Notes: generated from the letters alone by a model not told the origin. Counted from the stretch's first letter, positions 1-8,719 are shown. The stretch is DNA of 64,000 nucleotides from Chthonomonas sp. UBA2017 (GCA_002335425.1 DDCB01000035.1:1-64000), one strand, 5' to 3'. A program made the numbers and translations.

Positions 1-139
1 GGCCGAGCGGCGCTGGTCACGACCAGAGCGCCTTCGAATCCAATACCCGCGCAACCTCGAACTCCACCAGGTCGCTCCCCGCCTCAACCTTGAGTGTCTC
101 AGAAAATGCGTTCAGTTCATGACGTGGCATACTCGTTCC

Positions 140-625
140 ATGCACTTTCTGGCACTGCAAGATTCGGCGTGGGATTCTGCGTTTTGGGAGTTCAGTTTGG
201 TCTTTGAGGACCTGGCCAACGAGGACCTGTGGACGCGCCCCCATCCTCGACTCTTAAGCGTGGGCGAGATCACCGCCCTCGTGATCCATGCGCTGGTTCG
301 CTACGTGCAGATGTATCGACCCGAAACCGAGTTTGATTCACCGCTGGCCCTGCATGAGGCTCGGTATTATCTACATACAGTCGAATCCGACCCGCTCCAC
401 CCTCCCCTTGGAGTGACGGAAGTGGCGGCGGAACTCGACCGAGTCCAGCGCGAAGCCAAACTGGCGCTTCGTCAAGTGTCAGCTGAGCTAGATACGCCTC
501 TTTCCGAAGGTCCGGGGGAGACCTTTGGCCAGTTCGCTGACTACATGGTTTTTCATGCCGCTTATCACACGGGCCAAGCGTTTTCGGTGCGCCACTTGAT
601 GGGCCACGTCACAAACGATAACTAG
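140..625 (+). CDS. DinB-like four-helix-bundle protein
   Basis: This encodes a small soluble protein of about 161 residues. Near its end it carries the pattern HAAYHTGQ, which with upstream histidines is the usual DinB/YfiT metal-binding signature. DinB-superfamily members are often metal-dependent thiol transferases, but the substrate cannot be read here. I chose the ATG at 140 because a CATACT hexamer ends exactly six bases before it, as at several other genes in this window. An in-frame ATG at 119 would add seven residues. The gene stands alone before the tRNA, with no gene seen in bases 1-118. The family call is fairly safe and the function is not. Confidence 0.7.
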   Translation: MHFLALQDSAWDSAFWEFSLVFEDLANEDLWTRPHPRLLSVGEITALVIHALVRYVQMYRPETEFDSPLALHEARYYLHTVESDPLHPPLGVTEVAAELDRVQREAKLALRQVSAELDTPLSEGPGETFGQFADYMVFHAAYHTGQAFSVRHLMGHVTNDN

Positions 626-673
626 AATCGAACCCGTTCGCTTCCTCGAATTCGGGTATCTTTTTTGAAGTTC

Positions 674-749
674 GGGCGGTTAGCTCAGTTGGTAGAGCGT
701 CTCGCTTACACCGAGAATGTCGGGGGTTCGAGCCCCTCACCGCCCACCA
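674..749 (+). tRNA. tRNA-Val (anticodon UAC)
   Basis: A complete cloverleaf can be folded by eye. The acceptor stem pairs 674-680 with 739-745. The anticodon stem pairs 700-704 with 712-716 around the loop CTTACAC, and the T-arm pairs 722-726 with 734-738 around TTCGAGC. The anticodon at 707-709 is TAC, which reads valine GUA/GUN codons. The discriminator base is A and the CCA tail is encoded at 747-749. Confidence 0.96.
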
Positions 750-809
750 TCCTTCTCACTCCAGGTCCGACCAGACCGAAAAACTGGCACAAGAGCCGCG
801 TGGCTCGGC

Positions 810-815
810 TAAAAT
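810..815 (+). promoter_or_regulatory. candidate -10 hexamer (TAAAAT) for the GspE-type ATPase
   Basis: TAAAAT lies 12 bases before the ATG at 828 and fits TANNNT. No good -35 element or strong Shine-Dalgarno sequence is visible. It belongs to the window-wide pattern of hexamers very close to start codons. Confidence 0.3.
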
Positions 816-827
816 GACCTCAACGTC

Positions 828-2093
828 ATGCAGCAAGACACGATGAGCAACTGGGGTGCAGCCAAGAAGTTTCGGCTGATCCTGCGTGAGACCGGGGGGA
901 CCCGCGATATGGGCGGCGACGAGGTGAGCCTGGCGGTTCAGATCGTCGATCACATCTTTATGAACGCGCTCGAAACCGGGACGAGCGACATCCACCTCCA
1001 GCCCGAGCGCAACCAGCTGAAAATTCGATATCGCCAAGACGGCGTGCTGCACGACACAGGAGAACTCCCGCCCGAGCAAGCCTCGAATGTGCTCGCCCGC
1101 CTGAAGTTGGCTTCTGGGATGCGGATTGACGAGCAGCGCGAGACCCAAGATGGCCGGATCGACATGGAGTATATGGGCCGACGGCTGAGCGCTCGGGCCT
1201 CGGTCGTTCCTTGCTTGAACGGCGAAAAGATGGTGATGCGGATTCTCGACCCGAACGCCATGAAAGTCGATCTCCCCAAGCTCGGGATGCCGGAAGAGGT
1301 CCTCGGGAAATGGAGCCGAGCCATCCAGGTCCCCTACGGACTCATTTTGGTCACCGGACCGACTGGGAGCGGCAAGACTTCGACCCTCTACGCTTCCCTT
1401 CACCAGCTCGATGCGAAACGGCGGAATATCGTCACCGTCGAGGACCCGGTCGAATATGAGTTTGAGAACAACATCGCTCAGGTCGGCGTCACGGAGAAGC
1501 TCCCGTTCCCGCGGGTCATGCGGACCTTCTTGCGACAAGACCCCGATGTCATGATGGTCGGCGAAATGCGCGATCCCGAATCGCTCGCCATCGGGATTCA
1601 AGCCGGCTTGACCGGACACTTGGTCCTCAGCACCATCCACACCAACAACGCCGTCGAAACCATCGGACGGATGCTCGACATGGGGGCCGAGGCGTATCTG
1701 GTGGCGGGCGTCATCGTCGCCATCTTGGCCCAGCGTCTGGTCCGTCTCAACTGCGCAAAGTGTCGGCAGCCTTTTCAACCGGATCAAGACGAGCTGACCA
1801 TGTTGGGAATTCAAGAGGGCGATCTGGCCCAAGCTAAATTCGCCAAAGGCGCAGGCTGCGCAGAATGCCGAGGGACCGGCTTCAAAGGACGAATTGGGGT
1901 CTTCGAGCTCATCACGGGGACTCCAGAGTTTCGCCACGCGATCGCCTCGGGGGCAGGCTATCAGGCGCTCACCGAAGCCGCACGCCGCCAAGGGTATCGC
2001 ACGATGCTCGAAGACGGTCGAGCCAAGGTCATGGCCGGTTGGACCACTCCGGACGAAGTGCTCAAGGCCGTCTACACCCAGGCGCTGGAGTAG
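828..2093 (+). CDS. GspE/PilB-type secretion or pilus assembly ATPase
   Basis: This 421-residue ATPase belongs to the type II secretion/type IV pilus assembly family. It would power pseudopilin assembly from the cytoplasmic side of the inner membrane. Walker A GPTGSGKT lies near residue 177, followed by a Walker B region DPDVMMVGE near 240. A four-cysteine zinc module (NCAKC near 308, GCAEC near 343) separates GspE/PilB from PilT. It is shorter than usual because the N-terminal MshEN/N1E domain is missing. No gspF, gspD or pilC gene lies nearby, so its partners, probably including the pseudopilins in this window, are encoded elsewhere. An alternative start is the ATG at 843. Confidence 0.9.
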   Translation: MQQDTMSNWGAAKKFRLILRETGGTRDMGGDEVSLAVQIVDHIFMNALETGTSDIHLQPERNQLKIRYRQDGVLHDTGELPPEQASNVLARLKLASGMRIDEQRETQDGRIDMEYMGRRLSARASVVPCLNGEKMVMRILDPNAMKVDLPKLGMPEEVLGKWSRAIQVPYGLILVTGPTGSGKTSTLYASLHQLDAKRRNIVTVEDPVEYEFENNIAQVGVTEKLPFPRVMRTFLRQDPDVMMVGEMRDPESLAIGIQAGLTGHLVLSTIHTNNAVETIGRMLDMGAEAYLVAGVIVAILAQRLVRLNCAKCRQPFQPDQDELTMLGIQEGDLAQAKFAKGAGCAECRGTGFKGRIGVFELITGTPEFRHAIASGAGYQALTEAARRQGYRTMLEDGRAKVMAGWTTPDEVLKAVYTQALE

Positions 2094-2099
2094 GATCGG

Positions 2100-2777
2100 G
2101 TGAGTCGGCGGAGAGCCGTCGTCCTTTTGAGTGGAGGGCTCGACAGTACGACGGTGCTGGCGATGGCGCTGGCGGACGGGTTCGAGGTCCACGCGCTCAC
2201 GGTCGTCTATGGGCAGCGACATCGCGTCGAAATCGACGCGGCTCGCCGAGTCGCTCAGGCTCTTGGGGTGACTGAACATCGCATCGCCGAAGTCGATTTG
2301 CGGCTCTGGGGTGGCTCGGCCCTGACCGATGACCTCGACGTCCCCAAAGGCGGGCTGGAGCCCGGAATCCCCGTGACGTACGTCCCGGCGCGGAACACAG
2401 TTTTCTTGAGCTTGGCGCTGGCCAACGCCGAGGCGATCGGAGCCTGCGATCTCTTCATCGGCGTCAACGCAGTCGATTACTCGGGGTATCCCGACTGTCG
2501 CCCGGAGTTCATCCAGGCGTTCGAGGCCCTCGCGAATCTGGCGACCAAGGCCGGAGTCGAAGGCGACCCCATTCGAATTCATGCGCCCATCCTCATGATG
2601 ACGAAGGCCGAGATCATTCGCCGAGGGCTCGATCTTGGCCTCGACTACGGTCTGACCCACTCGTGCTACGACCCGTTCGAATCGGGAAGGGCTTGCGGGG
2701 CGTGTGATTCTTGCCGCATTCGCCAAGCAGCTTTTGCCGAGCTGGGCCTTGTTGATCCGGTGCTCATCGATGGCTAA
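2100..2777 (+). CDS. queC: 7-cyano-7-deazaguanine synthase QueC
   Basis: QueC converts 7-carboxy-7-deazaguanine to preQ0 with ATP and ammonia, a step in queuosine synthesis in the cytoplasm. The PP-loop motif SGGLDST lies at residues 11-17. A C-terminal zinc cluster is formed by the cysteine of HSCYDP and by CGACDSC. The protein has 225 residues, normal for the family. It starts with GTG six bases after the ATPase stop and overlaps queE by eight bases, so queC and queE are translated as one unit. queD and queF are not in the window. Confidence 0.95.
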   Translation: MSRRRAVVLLSGGLDSTTVLAMALADGFEVHALTVVYGQRHRVEIDAARRVAQALGVTEHRIAEVDLRLWGGSALTDDLDVPKGGLEPGIPVTYVPARNTVFLSLALANAEAIGACDLFIGVNAVDYSGYPDCRPEFIQAFEALANLATKAGVEGDPIRIHAPILMMTKAEIIRRGLDLGLDYGLTHSCYDPFESGRACGACDSCRIRQAAFAELGLVDPVLIDG

Positions 2778-3474
2778 TCTGCGGATCGCCGAGGTCTTCA
2801 CGAGCGTCCAGGGCGAAGGGATTTGGGTTGGAACACCCTCCGTCTTTGTGCGGGTCTCGGGATGCAATCTCCGGTGCGTGTGGTGCGACACCAAGTACGC
2901 AAGCTGGACTCCCGAAGGACCGGTCCGGACAGTCGAGCAAGTCCTCCAAGAGGTCCTTCGAGAGAACGTCCGCCACGTCGTCTTGACGGGCGGCGAACCG
3001 ATGCTGTTCGAAGGCGTCGCCGAACTCGCGTCGGCGCTCCGGGCCGCAGGACGCATTCTGACCATCGAAACCGCCGGCACCATCTTTCGGCCCCTCGCCA
3101 GTGATCTGATGTCGATTAGCCCCAAGCTGTCAAATTCGTCCCCCCGCGGGCACTTGAGCGAATCTTGGGTGCAGCGACATGAGTCGATTCGGCTTGACCT
3201 GGAGCCGCTCCGCCATCTGGTCCAGCACTTCGATTGTCAGTTCAAGTTCGTCGTCAATCCAGATGAGGGGCTGGGCGATCTGGACGAGATCGAGCATCTC
3301 TTGGCGCAGGTGCCCGGCGCGGACCAGCACCCGATTTTGCTCATGGCCGAAGGAACGGACTCCGAGATTCTCCAACGACGCCAACGACTTTTGGTCGAGC
3401 CCTGCATCGACCGAGGGTGGCGGATTTCTCCGCGAATGCACGTCGATCTTTTTGGCAACACCAAGGGGACTTAA
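2770..3474 (+). CDS. queE: 7-carboxy-7-deazaguanine synthase QueE (radical SAM)
   Basis: QueE makes 7-carboxy-7-deazaguanine from 6-carboxytetrahydropterin and supplies the substrate of the upstream QueC. The product has 234 residues. The start MANLRIAEVF leads into VQGEG and the radical-SAM cysteines C32, C36 and C39 (CNLRCVWC), which bind the 4Fe-4S cluster. TGGEP follows. The reading frame is open further upstream, but the ATG at 2770, which overlaps the queC stop, matches the usual family N-terminus. The overlap suggests translational coupling. Confidence 0.94.
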   Translation: MANLRIAEVFTSVQGEGIWVGTPSVFVRVSGCNLRCVWCDTKYASWTPEGPVRTVEQVLQEVLRENVRHVVLTGGEPMLFEGVAELASALRAAGRILTIETAGTIFRPLASDLMSISPKLSNSSPRGHLSESWVQRHESIRLDLEPLRHLVQHFDCQFKFVVNPDEGLGDLDEIEHLLAQVPGADQHPILLMAEGTDSEILQRRQRLLVEPCIDRGWRISPRMHVDLFGNTKGT

Positions 3475-3506
3475 CCAGACCTGGGCACGGAGAATAGAGG
3501 GCCGAT

Positions 3507-3512
3507 TATACT
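3507..3512 (+). promoter_or_regulatory. candidate -10 hexamer (TATACT) for trpDCF
   Basis: TATACT is a close match to the sigma-70 -10 consensus and lies 15 bases before the trpD ATG. Transcription starting six or seven bases downstream would leave a leader of about ten bases. No clear -35 box, attenuator or leader peptide is seen. Confidence 0.4.
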
Positions 3513-3527
3513 GAGAGGCACTCAGAT

Positions 3528-4544
3528 ATGAACTTTTTGAACGCCATCGAATCGGTCCTCTCGGGTCAATCGCTGACTCAAAGGGACGCCCGGTCGGCGA
3601 TGGCGTGCCTGACCGATGGAAGCTGGACCGACGTCCAGGCCGCGTCCTTTTTAACCGCGCTTCGGATGAAAGGCGCATCAGGCGCCGAACTCGCGGGCAT
3701 GGCGACGCTGCTCCGGGAACGAGCGGTGAGCTTCGGAGACGCCGCCCGAGACCTGGTGGATACGTGCGGGACGGGAGGCGGAATCCCGAGCTTCAACCTT
3801 TCGACGGCGGCGGCTTTTGTCGCGGCTGGGGCCGGTGCGCGCATCGCCAAGCACGGCAATCGAGCCGTGACGTCCAAATGCGGTTCGTCCGATGTGCTGG
3901 AGGCACTCGGGCTTGATCTTTCGGCGGACCCCGAGAAGTTACCGCACCTTCTGGAATCGGTCGGGCTGGTCTTCATGTTCGCGCCCAATCATCACCCGGC
4001 TCTGGCTCGACTCGGCCCGATCCGGCGAGAGCTCGGCTTTCGGACGGTCATGAACCAGCTTGGACCTTTGGCGAACCCCGCGGGGGCGGCGCGCCAGCTG
4101 ATCGGAGTCTACGATCCTGCGCTCCTCGATCCTATGGCAGAGGCGTTGGTCTTGCTGGGGGTGGAGCAAGCCGCGGTCGTTTATGCCGAAATCGGGCTCG
4201 ATGAAGTTTCTCCGTGCGGGCCCACTTTCGCCCGAGTCGTCCGGCAAGGTGGGATTGAGGCCCATACCTGGACTCCGGCCGACTTTGGCGCCGAGCCTCT
4301 CCCCGTCGAAGCGCTCGCCCCAGGAAGCGACCCGGTCGAAAACGCCGCACTGCTTCGAGAAGCCCTCACTCAACCACACTCCCTCCCGGCTCTCGCCGTG
4401 ATTCCGAATGCCGCCTGCGCGATCTGGGTTGCGGGCTTGGCGGGGACCCTGGCCGAAGCGGCGGCGTTGGCTCGCAACTCCATCGCCTCAGGCGCGGCTT
4501 GGCACAAACTCGAAGCCCTGTTGACGGCGCAGGCGGCGGCATGA
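3528..4544 (+). CDS. trpD: anthranilate phosphoribosyltransferase TrpD
   Basis: TrpD transfers phosphoribose from PRPP to anthranilate in tryptophan synthesis. The 338-residue length is typical. DTCGTGGG at residues 78-85 is the PRPP/phosphate-binding turn. It is followed by KHGNRAVTSKCGSSDVLEAL and a conserved GPLANPA stretch. It is the first gene of a tight trpD-trpC-trpF operon and overlaps trpC by ATGA. trpE, trpG, trpA and trpB are absent, so the pathway is split in this genome. Confidence 0.96.
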   Translation: MNFLNAIESVLSGQSLTQRDARSAMACLTDGSWTDVQAASFLTALRMKGASGAELAGMATLLRERAVSFGDAARDLVDTCGTGGGIPSFNLSTAAAFVAAGAGARIAKHGNRAVTSKCGSSDVLEALGLDLSADPEKLPHLLESVGLVFMFAPNHHPALARLGPIRRELGFRTVMNQLGPLANPAGAARQLIGVYDPALLDPMAEALVLLGVEQAAVVYAEIGLDEVSPCGPTFARVVRQGGIEAHTWTPADFGAEPLPVEALAPGSDPVENAALLREALTQPHSLPALAVIPNAACAIWVAGLAGTLAEAAALARNSIASGAAWHKLEALLTAQAAA

Positions 4545-5323
4545 ACCTGCTCGATGAGATCTTTGCCCGCAAACGCGAGGAGGTTCGAGCCGAGGAGGCC
4601 GCCCGCCCTTTGGCCGAGCTCAAGGCCGAACTGCGCGATGCCCCCCCACCCCGCGATTTTGCTGGAGCCCTCACACGCTCCCCCCATCGCTGCGCCCTGA
4701 TCGCCGAAATCAAGCGAGGGTCCCCAACCTCGGGGGTTTTGAAAGAGGGTCTCGATCCCGCCTCGTTGGCCGCACTTTATGAATCAGCGGGAGCAAGTTG
4801 TCTGAGCGTCCTGACGGATGGCCCCGGGTTTGGCGGATCGGCCGCCGACCTCCAGGCGGCCCGCGAAGACTGCTCGCTCCCGGTCCTTCGCAAAGACTTT
4901 ACGACGAGTGCCTATCACCTCTATCAAGCCCGCGCGATGGGGGCCGATGCGGTGCTCTTGATCGTCCACAGCTTGAGCCCAAGCGAACTTTCGGAGTATC
5001 AATCGTTGGCGAAGGAGCTCGGTTTGGCCGCTTTGTTCGAGGTCCATTCAGAGCCAGAGGTCGAAGTCGCATTGAGCCTTCAAGCCGAGCTGATCGGAGT
5101 GAACAACCGGGACCTGACGACCTTCGAGCTCTCCCTTGAGCTCGGCGAACGGCTCTTGCCCCTCGTCGCCCCGCACGCCTTCGCCGTCGGTGAGAGTGCC
5201 ATGCATTCGCGGGCCGACGTCGCTCGGATGGAAGCTGCAGGAGCCCGTGCGGTCTTGATCGGAACGGCGCTCAGTCGGGCCGAGGACCCGGCTCGCCAAA
5301 TCGCCGAGATGATGGGCCGATGA
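4541..5323 (+). CDS. trpC: indole-3-glycerol phosphate synthase TrpC
   Basis: TrpC closes the indole ring of carboxyphenylaminodeoxyribulose phosphate, the product of the downstream TrpF. The 260-residue TIM barrel shows AEIKRGSPTSG near residues 55-65, including the catalytic lysine. GVNNRDL and a C-terminal phosphate-binding region with GESAM and LIGTAL follow. The ATG at 4541 overlaps the trpD stop by four bases and gives the expected N-terminus MNLLDEIFARK. An earlier in-frame start is possible but would lie inside trpD. Confidence 0.96.
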   Translation: MNLLDEIFARKREEVRAEEAARPLAELKAELRDAPPPRDFAGALTRSPHRCALIAEIKRGSPTSGVLKEGLDPASLAALYESAGASCLSVLTDGPGFGGSAADLQAAREDCSLPVLRKDFTTSAYHLYQARAMGADAVLLIVHSLSPSELSEYQSLAKELGLAALFEVHSEPEVEVALSLQAELIGVNNRDLTTFELSLELGERLLPLVAPHAFAVGESAMHSRADVARMEAAGARAVLIGTALSRAEDPARQIAEMMGR

Positions 5324-5964
5324 GTTGGGTCAAGATTTGTGGCCTGACCCGGCAAGCCGATGCGCTCGCGGCGGTCTCGGCCGGGGCGGATGCGTTGGGG
5401 CTTGTTCGAGAACCGGGCTCCAAGAGATGGGTCGACTCCTCGGACCCTCTCTTCAGTTGGGAGGCGCCGATCCCCAAGGTTGAGGTCTTCCTGGAGTATT
5501 CGGGGGAAGCCGTCGGAGCCGGCCACTGGATTCAGAGCGAAAATGCTCCTCCAGAGGATCGAGATTGGCTTTGTGTCGTTCGTTTTCGCCCCGGGACCGA
5601 CGTTGCCCGGGCTCTTGGCCAAGTGGAGCATGCCCTCGGACAGCGTGAGACCGCGCCGCGTTCGCTCTTGATCGACACCTTCGACCCAAATCAGGGCGGC
5701 GGCACGGGGCGAACTTCCGACTGGGAGCTTGCTCGCGAACTGGTCGGGGCTCTCCCGTTGCCGGTGGTCTTGGCCGGCGGCTTGCGCGCCGAGAACGTCG
5801 AAGTCGCGATCCAGACCGTGCGTCCTTGGGGCGTCGATGTGAGTTCAGGCGTTGAGGCCGCGTCGGGAATCAAAGACCCCCACCGAATTTTGGAGTTCAT
5901 CACGCGAGCTCGACGGGCATTTGATCAGCTCGAACCTGAGAATAAAAAAGTGTGGGGCCGCTGA
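5320..5964 (+). CDS. trpF: phosphoribosylanthranilate isomerase TrpF
   Basis: TrpF carries out the Amadori rearrangement between the TrpD and TrpC steps. The 214-residue protein starts with VKICGLTR, whose cysteine is the catalytic base. It has LIDTFDPNQGGGTG, with the catalytic aspartate and phosphate loop, and ends with GGL and DVSSGVE. The usual aromatic/proline segment after GADALG is altered to LVREPGSKRWV, and the spacing around residues 45-70 is short, so it is a somewhat divergent member. It overlaps trpC by ATGA. The 173 bases after its stop hold no gene and no strong terminator. Confidence 0.93.
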   Translation: MSWVKICGLTRQADALAAVSAGADALGLVREPGSKRWVDSSDPLFSWEAPIPKVEVFLEYSGEAVGAGHWIQSENAPPEDRDWLCVVRFRPGTDVARALGQVEHALGQRETAPRSLLIDTFDPNQGGGTGRTSDWELARELVGALPLPVVLAGGLRAENVEVAIQTVRPWGVDVSSGVEAASGIKDPHRILEFITRARRAFDQLEPENKKVWGR

Positions 5965-6137
5965 AAGGAGAGCAAAGCACGACCCCACGAGTTTTGGTCT
6001 GAGGCCCTTCTTTTGACTCACGGAGGGGACAAAGCCACCTCGTCGCAAAAGCTCTTCCTCAGGTGGGTCAAGATTACATCAAGGTCCAGCAAAATCTACA
6101 GCTTTTCGCAAGTTTTTTCCACGACTTTTCAAGAATC

Positions 6138-7073
6138 CTACTTCGGACGGATCCCGACGGTGGCCGAATCCGGCGCAAGAGAGATCGTATTCGGCTCCCA
6201 ATTCAACTGGCCCAGGAGCGACAGGTAGTCCGATTCGCTCGCGTCTTCGGGTCGTTTTTTGAGCAGGCAGATCAAGACCGCCTCCATCACATTTGTCGCG
6301 AACGTCTCGCCGCCCAGAACCGGCGTGGTCGTGATGGCTCGATGCGCCCCGGTCGTGCGCAACCAGTCGAGGTCTGCAGATCGCAAGGTCTGCGTCAAAA
6401 TCGTCTTGCCGCTGAGGTTGTCGGGCGCGTAGCGCCGAATATAGTGCCAATCGCCGCACAAAACCGAAGCTTCGCGAAAAACCTTTTCGAACTTCGGCGT
6501 GCGCTTTTCTTGCTTTTCGCCGGTGGGATAAAACCACTGGAACGGGAGCCGCGTGACGATCGGCAAGGCCAGCGAACCGAAAAATCGGATCCACCGGTAA
6601 TCCCGGATTGGGATTGGAAGTCCCAGGCCAAAGAGCAGATCACCATAGATCACCGGTCCACCCGCTTCAACCAACGCCTGCGCCATCCCAAATCGGTCGA
6701 CCGCACTCACCAAGAGCGTGGTTTGCGATCGAAAGTCGATCTGACCCGAAGCTTGGAGCGTTCGGACTGCTTGTCGCTCCAGCGTGTGCTTCAAACCCGA
6801 GCCGTCCACAACCGGGGTGCGGGTGCATTGCCGGGCGATGGCGTCGATCTGGCGAAACGCATAGCGCTTCTGGTCGATGACCACGTATCGATCCGCGCCT
6901 CCGATCCCGATGGCGTCCACCACGCCATCCAGTTCGCGAAACATCGCCGAAAATCGGTTCAGATCGCCATCAGTGCCGAGCCGCTCCACTTGGATTCGCT
7001 CGCCAAGCCACTCGATCTCATGGACCTTGTTCCGCCGGCTGGAGCCCAAGCTGATGCTGACGACCCGCTTCAA
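6138..7073 (-). CDS. conserved hypothetical protein, family often labelled quinate 5-dehydrogenase
   Basis: I recognise this 311-residue family from Chloroflexota and Armatimonadota, where databases sometimes call it quinate 5-dehydrogenase. I see no classical Rossmann GxGxxG dinucleotide motif, so that name is doubtful. Conserved-looking blocks are VSISLGSSRR at the start, DGSGLKHTLE, VSAVDRFGMA, TRLPFQWFYPTGEKQ and a C-terminal LGGETFATNVMEA. It starts with TTG preceded by GGGAGG seven bases upstream. It follows a lipoprotein gene by 18 bases on the same strand, so the two are probably cotranscribed. The function is unknown. Confidence 0.75.
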   Translation of the reverse strand: MKRVVSISLGSSRRNKVHEIEWLGERIQVERLGTDGDLNRFSAMFRELDGVVDAIGIGGADRYVVIDQKRYAFRQIDAIARQCTRTPVVDGSGLKHTLERQAVRTLQASGQIDFRSQTTLLVSAVDRFGMAQALVEAGGPVIYGDLLFGLGLPIPIRDYRWIRFFGSLALPIVTRLPFQWFYPTGEKQEKRTPKFEKVFREASVLCGDWHYIRRYAPDNLSGKTILTQTLRSADLDWLRTTGAHRAITTTPVLGGETFATNVMEAVLICLLKKRPEDASESDYLSLLGQLNWEPNTISLAPDSATVGIRPK

Positions 7074-7091
7074 GCGGTCGCCTCCCTGGGC

Positions 7092-7652
7092 TTACCTTCG
7101 CTCAAAACGGGTGGTGTCGTCGTAAATCGACTTGCCATCGGGGGCGATGGTGTACTGCATCCGATCACCGGAGCTTGTCTTTCCGTCTCCGGGCACAAAG
7201 ACAAGTTGATCGCCACCGGCTTTCCAAATTCCCTTTTCGCGTCCTCGTTCGCCCCGGATGTAGAACCCCGTTCCATCTTCATTGAGCTCAAGCCAATTGC
7301 CGACCGGCTTGCCGAGCTTGTTCACTTCCTGCCACTTACCCGCGACCTCCTTCGATTCGAACGTACGAACCGGTCGGTCGGGCGTTCCCGGTCGGGCGGC
7401 CGACCCGGGCACAACTTTGCCTTGGCTCGCACTTGCAGACGAACGGGCGCCCGCAGGATCGGGGGTTGAAGTTGGTGGTTCGGGTTGTTGCGCCGTCTCA
7501 GTTTGGGTGCCCGGGGCATCCTCGGACGGCGCGGCTTGAGGAGTGCCCGTTGCAGTGGCTTCAGGGGCAGACTTCGCACACCCGGCCAAGACGCCGAACC
7601 ACGTCGTCAACACCAATGCAAACAGTGGAATCCAGAAAACACGCTTACTCAT
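7092..7652 (-). CDS. putative lipoprotein with low-complexity linker
   Basis: The 186-residue product starts with a basic and hydrophobic signal ending in the lipobox LAGC near residue 23, so it should be lipidated and envelope-anchored. A Pro/Ala/Thr/Glu-rich linker of about 70 residues follows. The C-terminal domain of about 85 residues (GKWQEVNKLGK, RGREKGIWKAGGDQLVF) resembles small beta-sheet domains that report the effect of a parameter on a basal value, but I cannot name it. The ATG at 7652 has a GGAG eight bases upstream. It is first in a two-gene unit with the conserved hypothetical at 6138-7073. Confidence 0.8.
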   Translation of the reverse strand: MSKRVFWIPLFALVLTTWFGVLAGCAKSAPEATATGTPQAAPSEDAPGTQTETAQQPEPPTSTPDPAGARSSASASQGKVVPGSAARPGTPDRPVRTFESKEVAGKWQEVNKLGKPVGNWLELNEDGTGFYIRGERGREKGIWKAGGDQLVFVPGDGKTSSGDRMQYTIAPDGKSIYDDTTRFERR

Positions 7653-7744
7653 GATCAATCTCCAGCATGACTCGAACAAGAATTCGGACGCATCAGAATC
7701 CGATTTCGTGACTCCTGCTCGGCATGATGCTCTGCATTTCGAGC

Positions 7745-7750
7745 TATTCT
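7745..7750 (+). promoter_or_regulatory. candidate leaderless -10 hexamer (TATTCT)
   Basis: TATTCT ends six bases before the ATG at 7757, the spacing expected if transcription starts at the A of the start codon. No Shine-Dalgarno sequence precedes the ATG. Confidence 0.4.
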
Positions 7751-7756
7751 ACCGTT

Positions 7757-8350
7757 ATGCCAACGTATCCTTCGGAGTCGGCCCAAACCCAGATTGAGGC
7801 TTTGAGCCTTCAGATTCATGAGCTAAAGGCCCAGCTTTACCAACTGAAGCGCGAACTTGAGCCGACCGAGGTTCGAGATTATCGATTTCAATCTGCCGAT
7901 GGTGAGGTCTCGCTCAGCACCCTCTTCGGCGACCGAGACGACCTCGTCGTGATCCACAACATGGGCGAGCAGTGCTCGTACTGCACCGCTTGGGCGGACG
8001 GCTTCTCGGGGCTCGCGCACTACTTGGACGACCGCGCCGCGTTCTGCGTCGTCTCGCCCGATTCCCCGGCGGATCAGGCTCGCTTTGCCGAATCGCGAGG
8101 CTGGAAATTCCGGATGGTCAGCGACCCGTCTCCGAGTGAGTTCACCCGTGACTTAGGCTTTTGGAATCCGGACGAGGGTTACTGGCCGGGGGCGAGCGGA
8201 TTTCGAAGGCGACCGGATGGGACCCTGGTGCGCGTGGCCCAAGCCGTCTTTGGACCGATGGACGACTTCTGCCCCATCTGGCCGCTCTTTGAGCTCCTCG
8301 AAGGGGGCGTCGGCGATTGGGAGCCCAGATACCTGCCGCCACGACGATGA
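7757..8350 (+). CDS. DUF899 family thioredoxin-like protein
   Basis: The 197-residue protein matches the DUF899 family, whose members have a thioredoxin-like fold. A short N-terminal helix rich in Glu, Gln and Leu is followed by HNMGEQCSYCTAWADGF, with a CxxC-like cysteine pair near residues 75-78, and by FCVVSPDSPADQ and RGWKFRMVSDPS. The substrate is unknown. Related proteins are sometimes grouped with redox or stress functions. I chose the ATG at 7757 because a TANNNT hexamer ends six bases before it. It overlaps the next gene by ATGA. Confidence 0.8.
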   Translation: MPTYPSESAQTQIEALSLQIHELKAQLYQLKRELEPTEVRDYRFQSADGEVSLSTLFGDRDDLVVIHNMGEQCSYCTAWADGFSGLAHYLDDRAAFCVVSPDSPADQARFAESRGWKFRMVSDPSPSEFTRDLGFWNPDEGYWPGASGFRRRPDGTLVRVAQAVFGPMDDFCPIWPLFELLEGGVGDWEPRYLPPRR

Positions 8351-8664
8351 CCGACCCCATTGCCGCCATCGAAGCTCTGGAGCTCAGCATTCGAGAGATC
8401 TTAGGCCGAGAATGGAGTCCCTATTCTGCTCTGCCGCTCTCGGAGGATTTCGATCCGTCCGAGAGCGTGGTGTGGCCGCTGGTCCAGCTGCTTCTGAACG
8501 AACCGAGCGTGAGCCACGTACAGTCGCACCTGCAACGATTTCGCGACGAGCTGACCGAAGTTGGGCCCGATGAAGCCGAAGATTTGCGCGTGGCGGGGCT
8601 CCTGAAGGACGCCTTTGACCGACTGGATGACGCCGAACTCGACCAGATTGAGTTCGACTCTTAG
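8347..8664 (+). CDS. small acidic protein of unknown function
   Basis: The 105-residue product is acidic and predicted to be mostly helical. It has no signal peptide, no membrane segment and no motif I recognise. Its ATG overlaps the stop of the DUF899 gene as ATGA, so it is probably translated by coupling and may work with that redox-like protein. It ends 55 bases before the large exported protein at 8720. It is supported as a gene by the overlap, the conserved frame and the absence of a better frame on either strand. Confidence 0.65.
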   Translation: MTDPIAAIEALELSIREILGREWSPYSALPLSEDFDPSESVVWPLVQLLLNEPSVSHVQSHLQRFRDELTEVGPDEAEDLRVAGLLKDAFDRLDDAELDQIEFDS

Positions 8665-8719
8665 CTTCTTCGGAAACTTCTGGGGTTCAAACCTGCGTAG
8701 ACCTGGCAGGAAAAGAACC

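Noticed and set aside
17..127. Short minus-strand frame MPRHELNAFSETL... at the window start
   Set aside because: Only 37 codons, no ribosome site and it opposes the DinB upstream region. Not supported as a gene.
756..3125. 789-codon open frame on the minus strand
   Set aside because: It is antisense to gspE, queC and queE, which have clear family motifs; its own protein has no recognisable domain and is Arg/Ser/Pro-rich as expected from GC-rich shadow frames.
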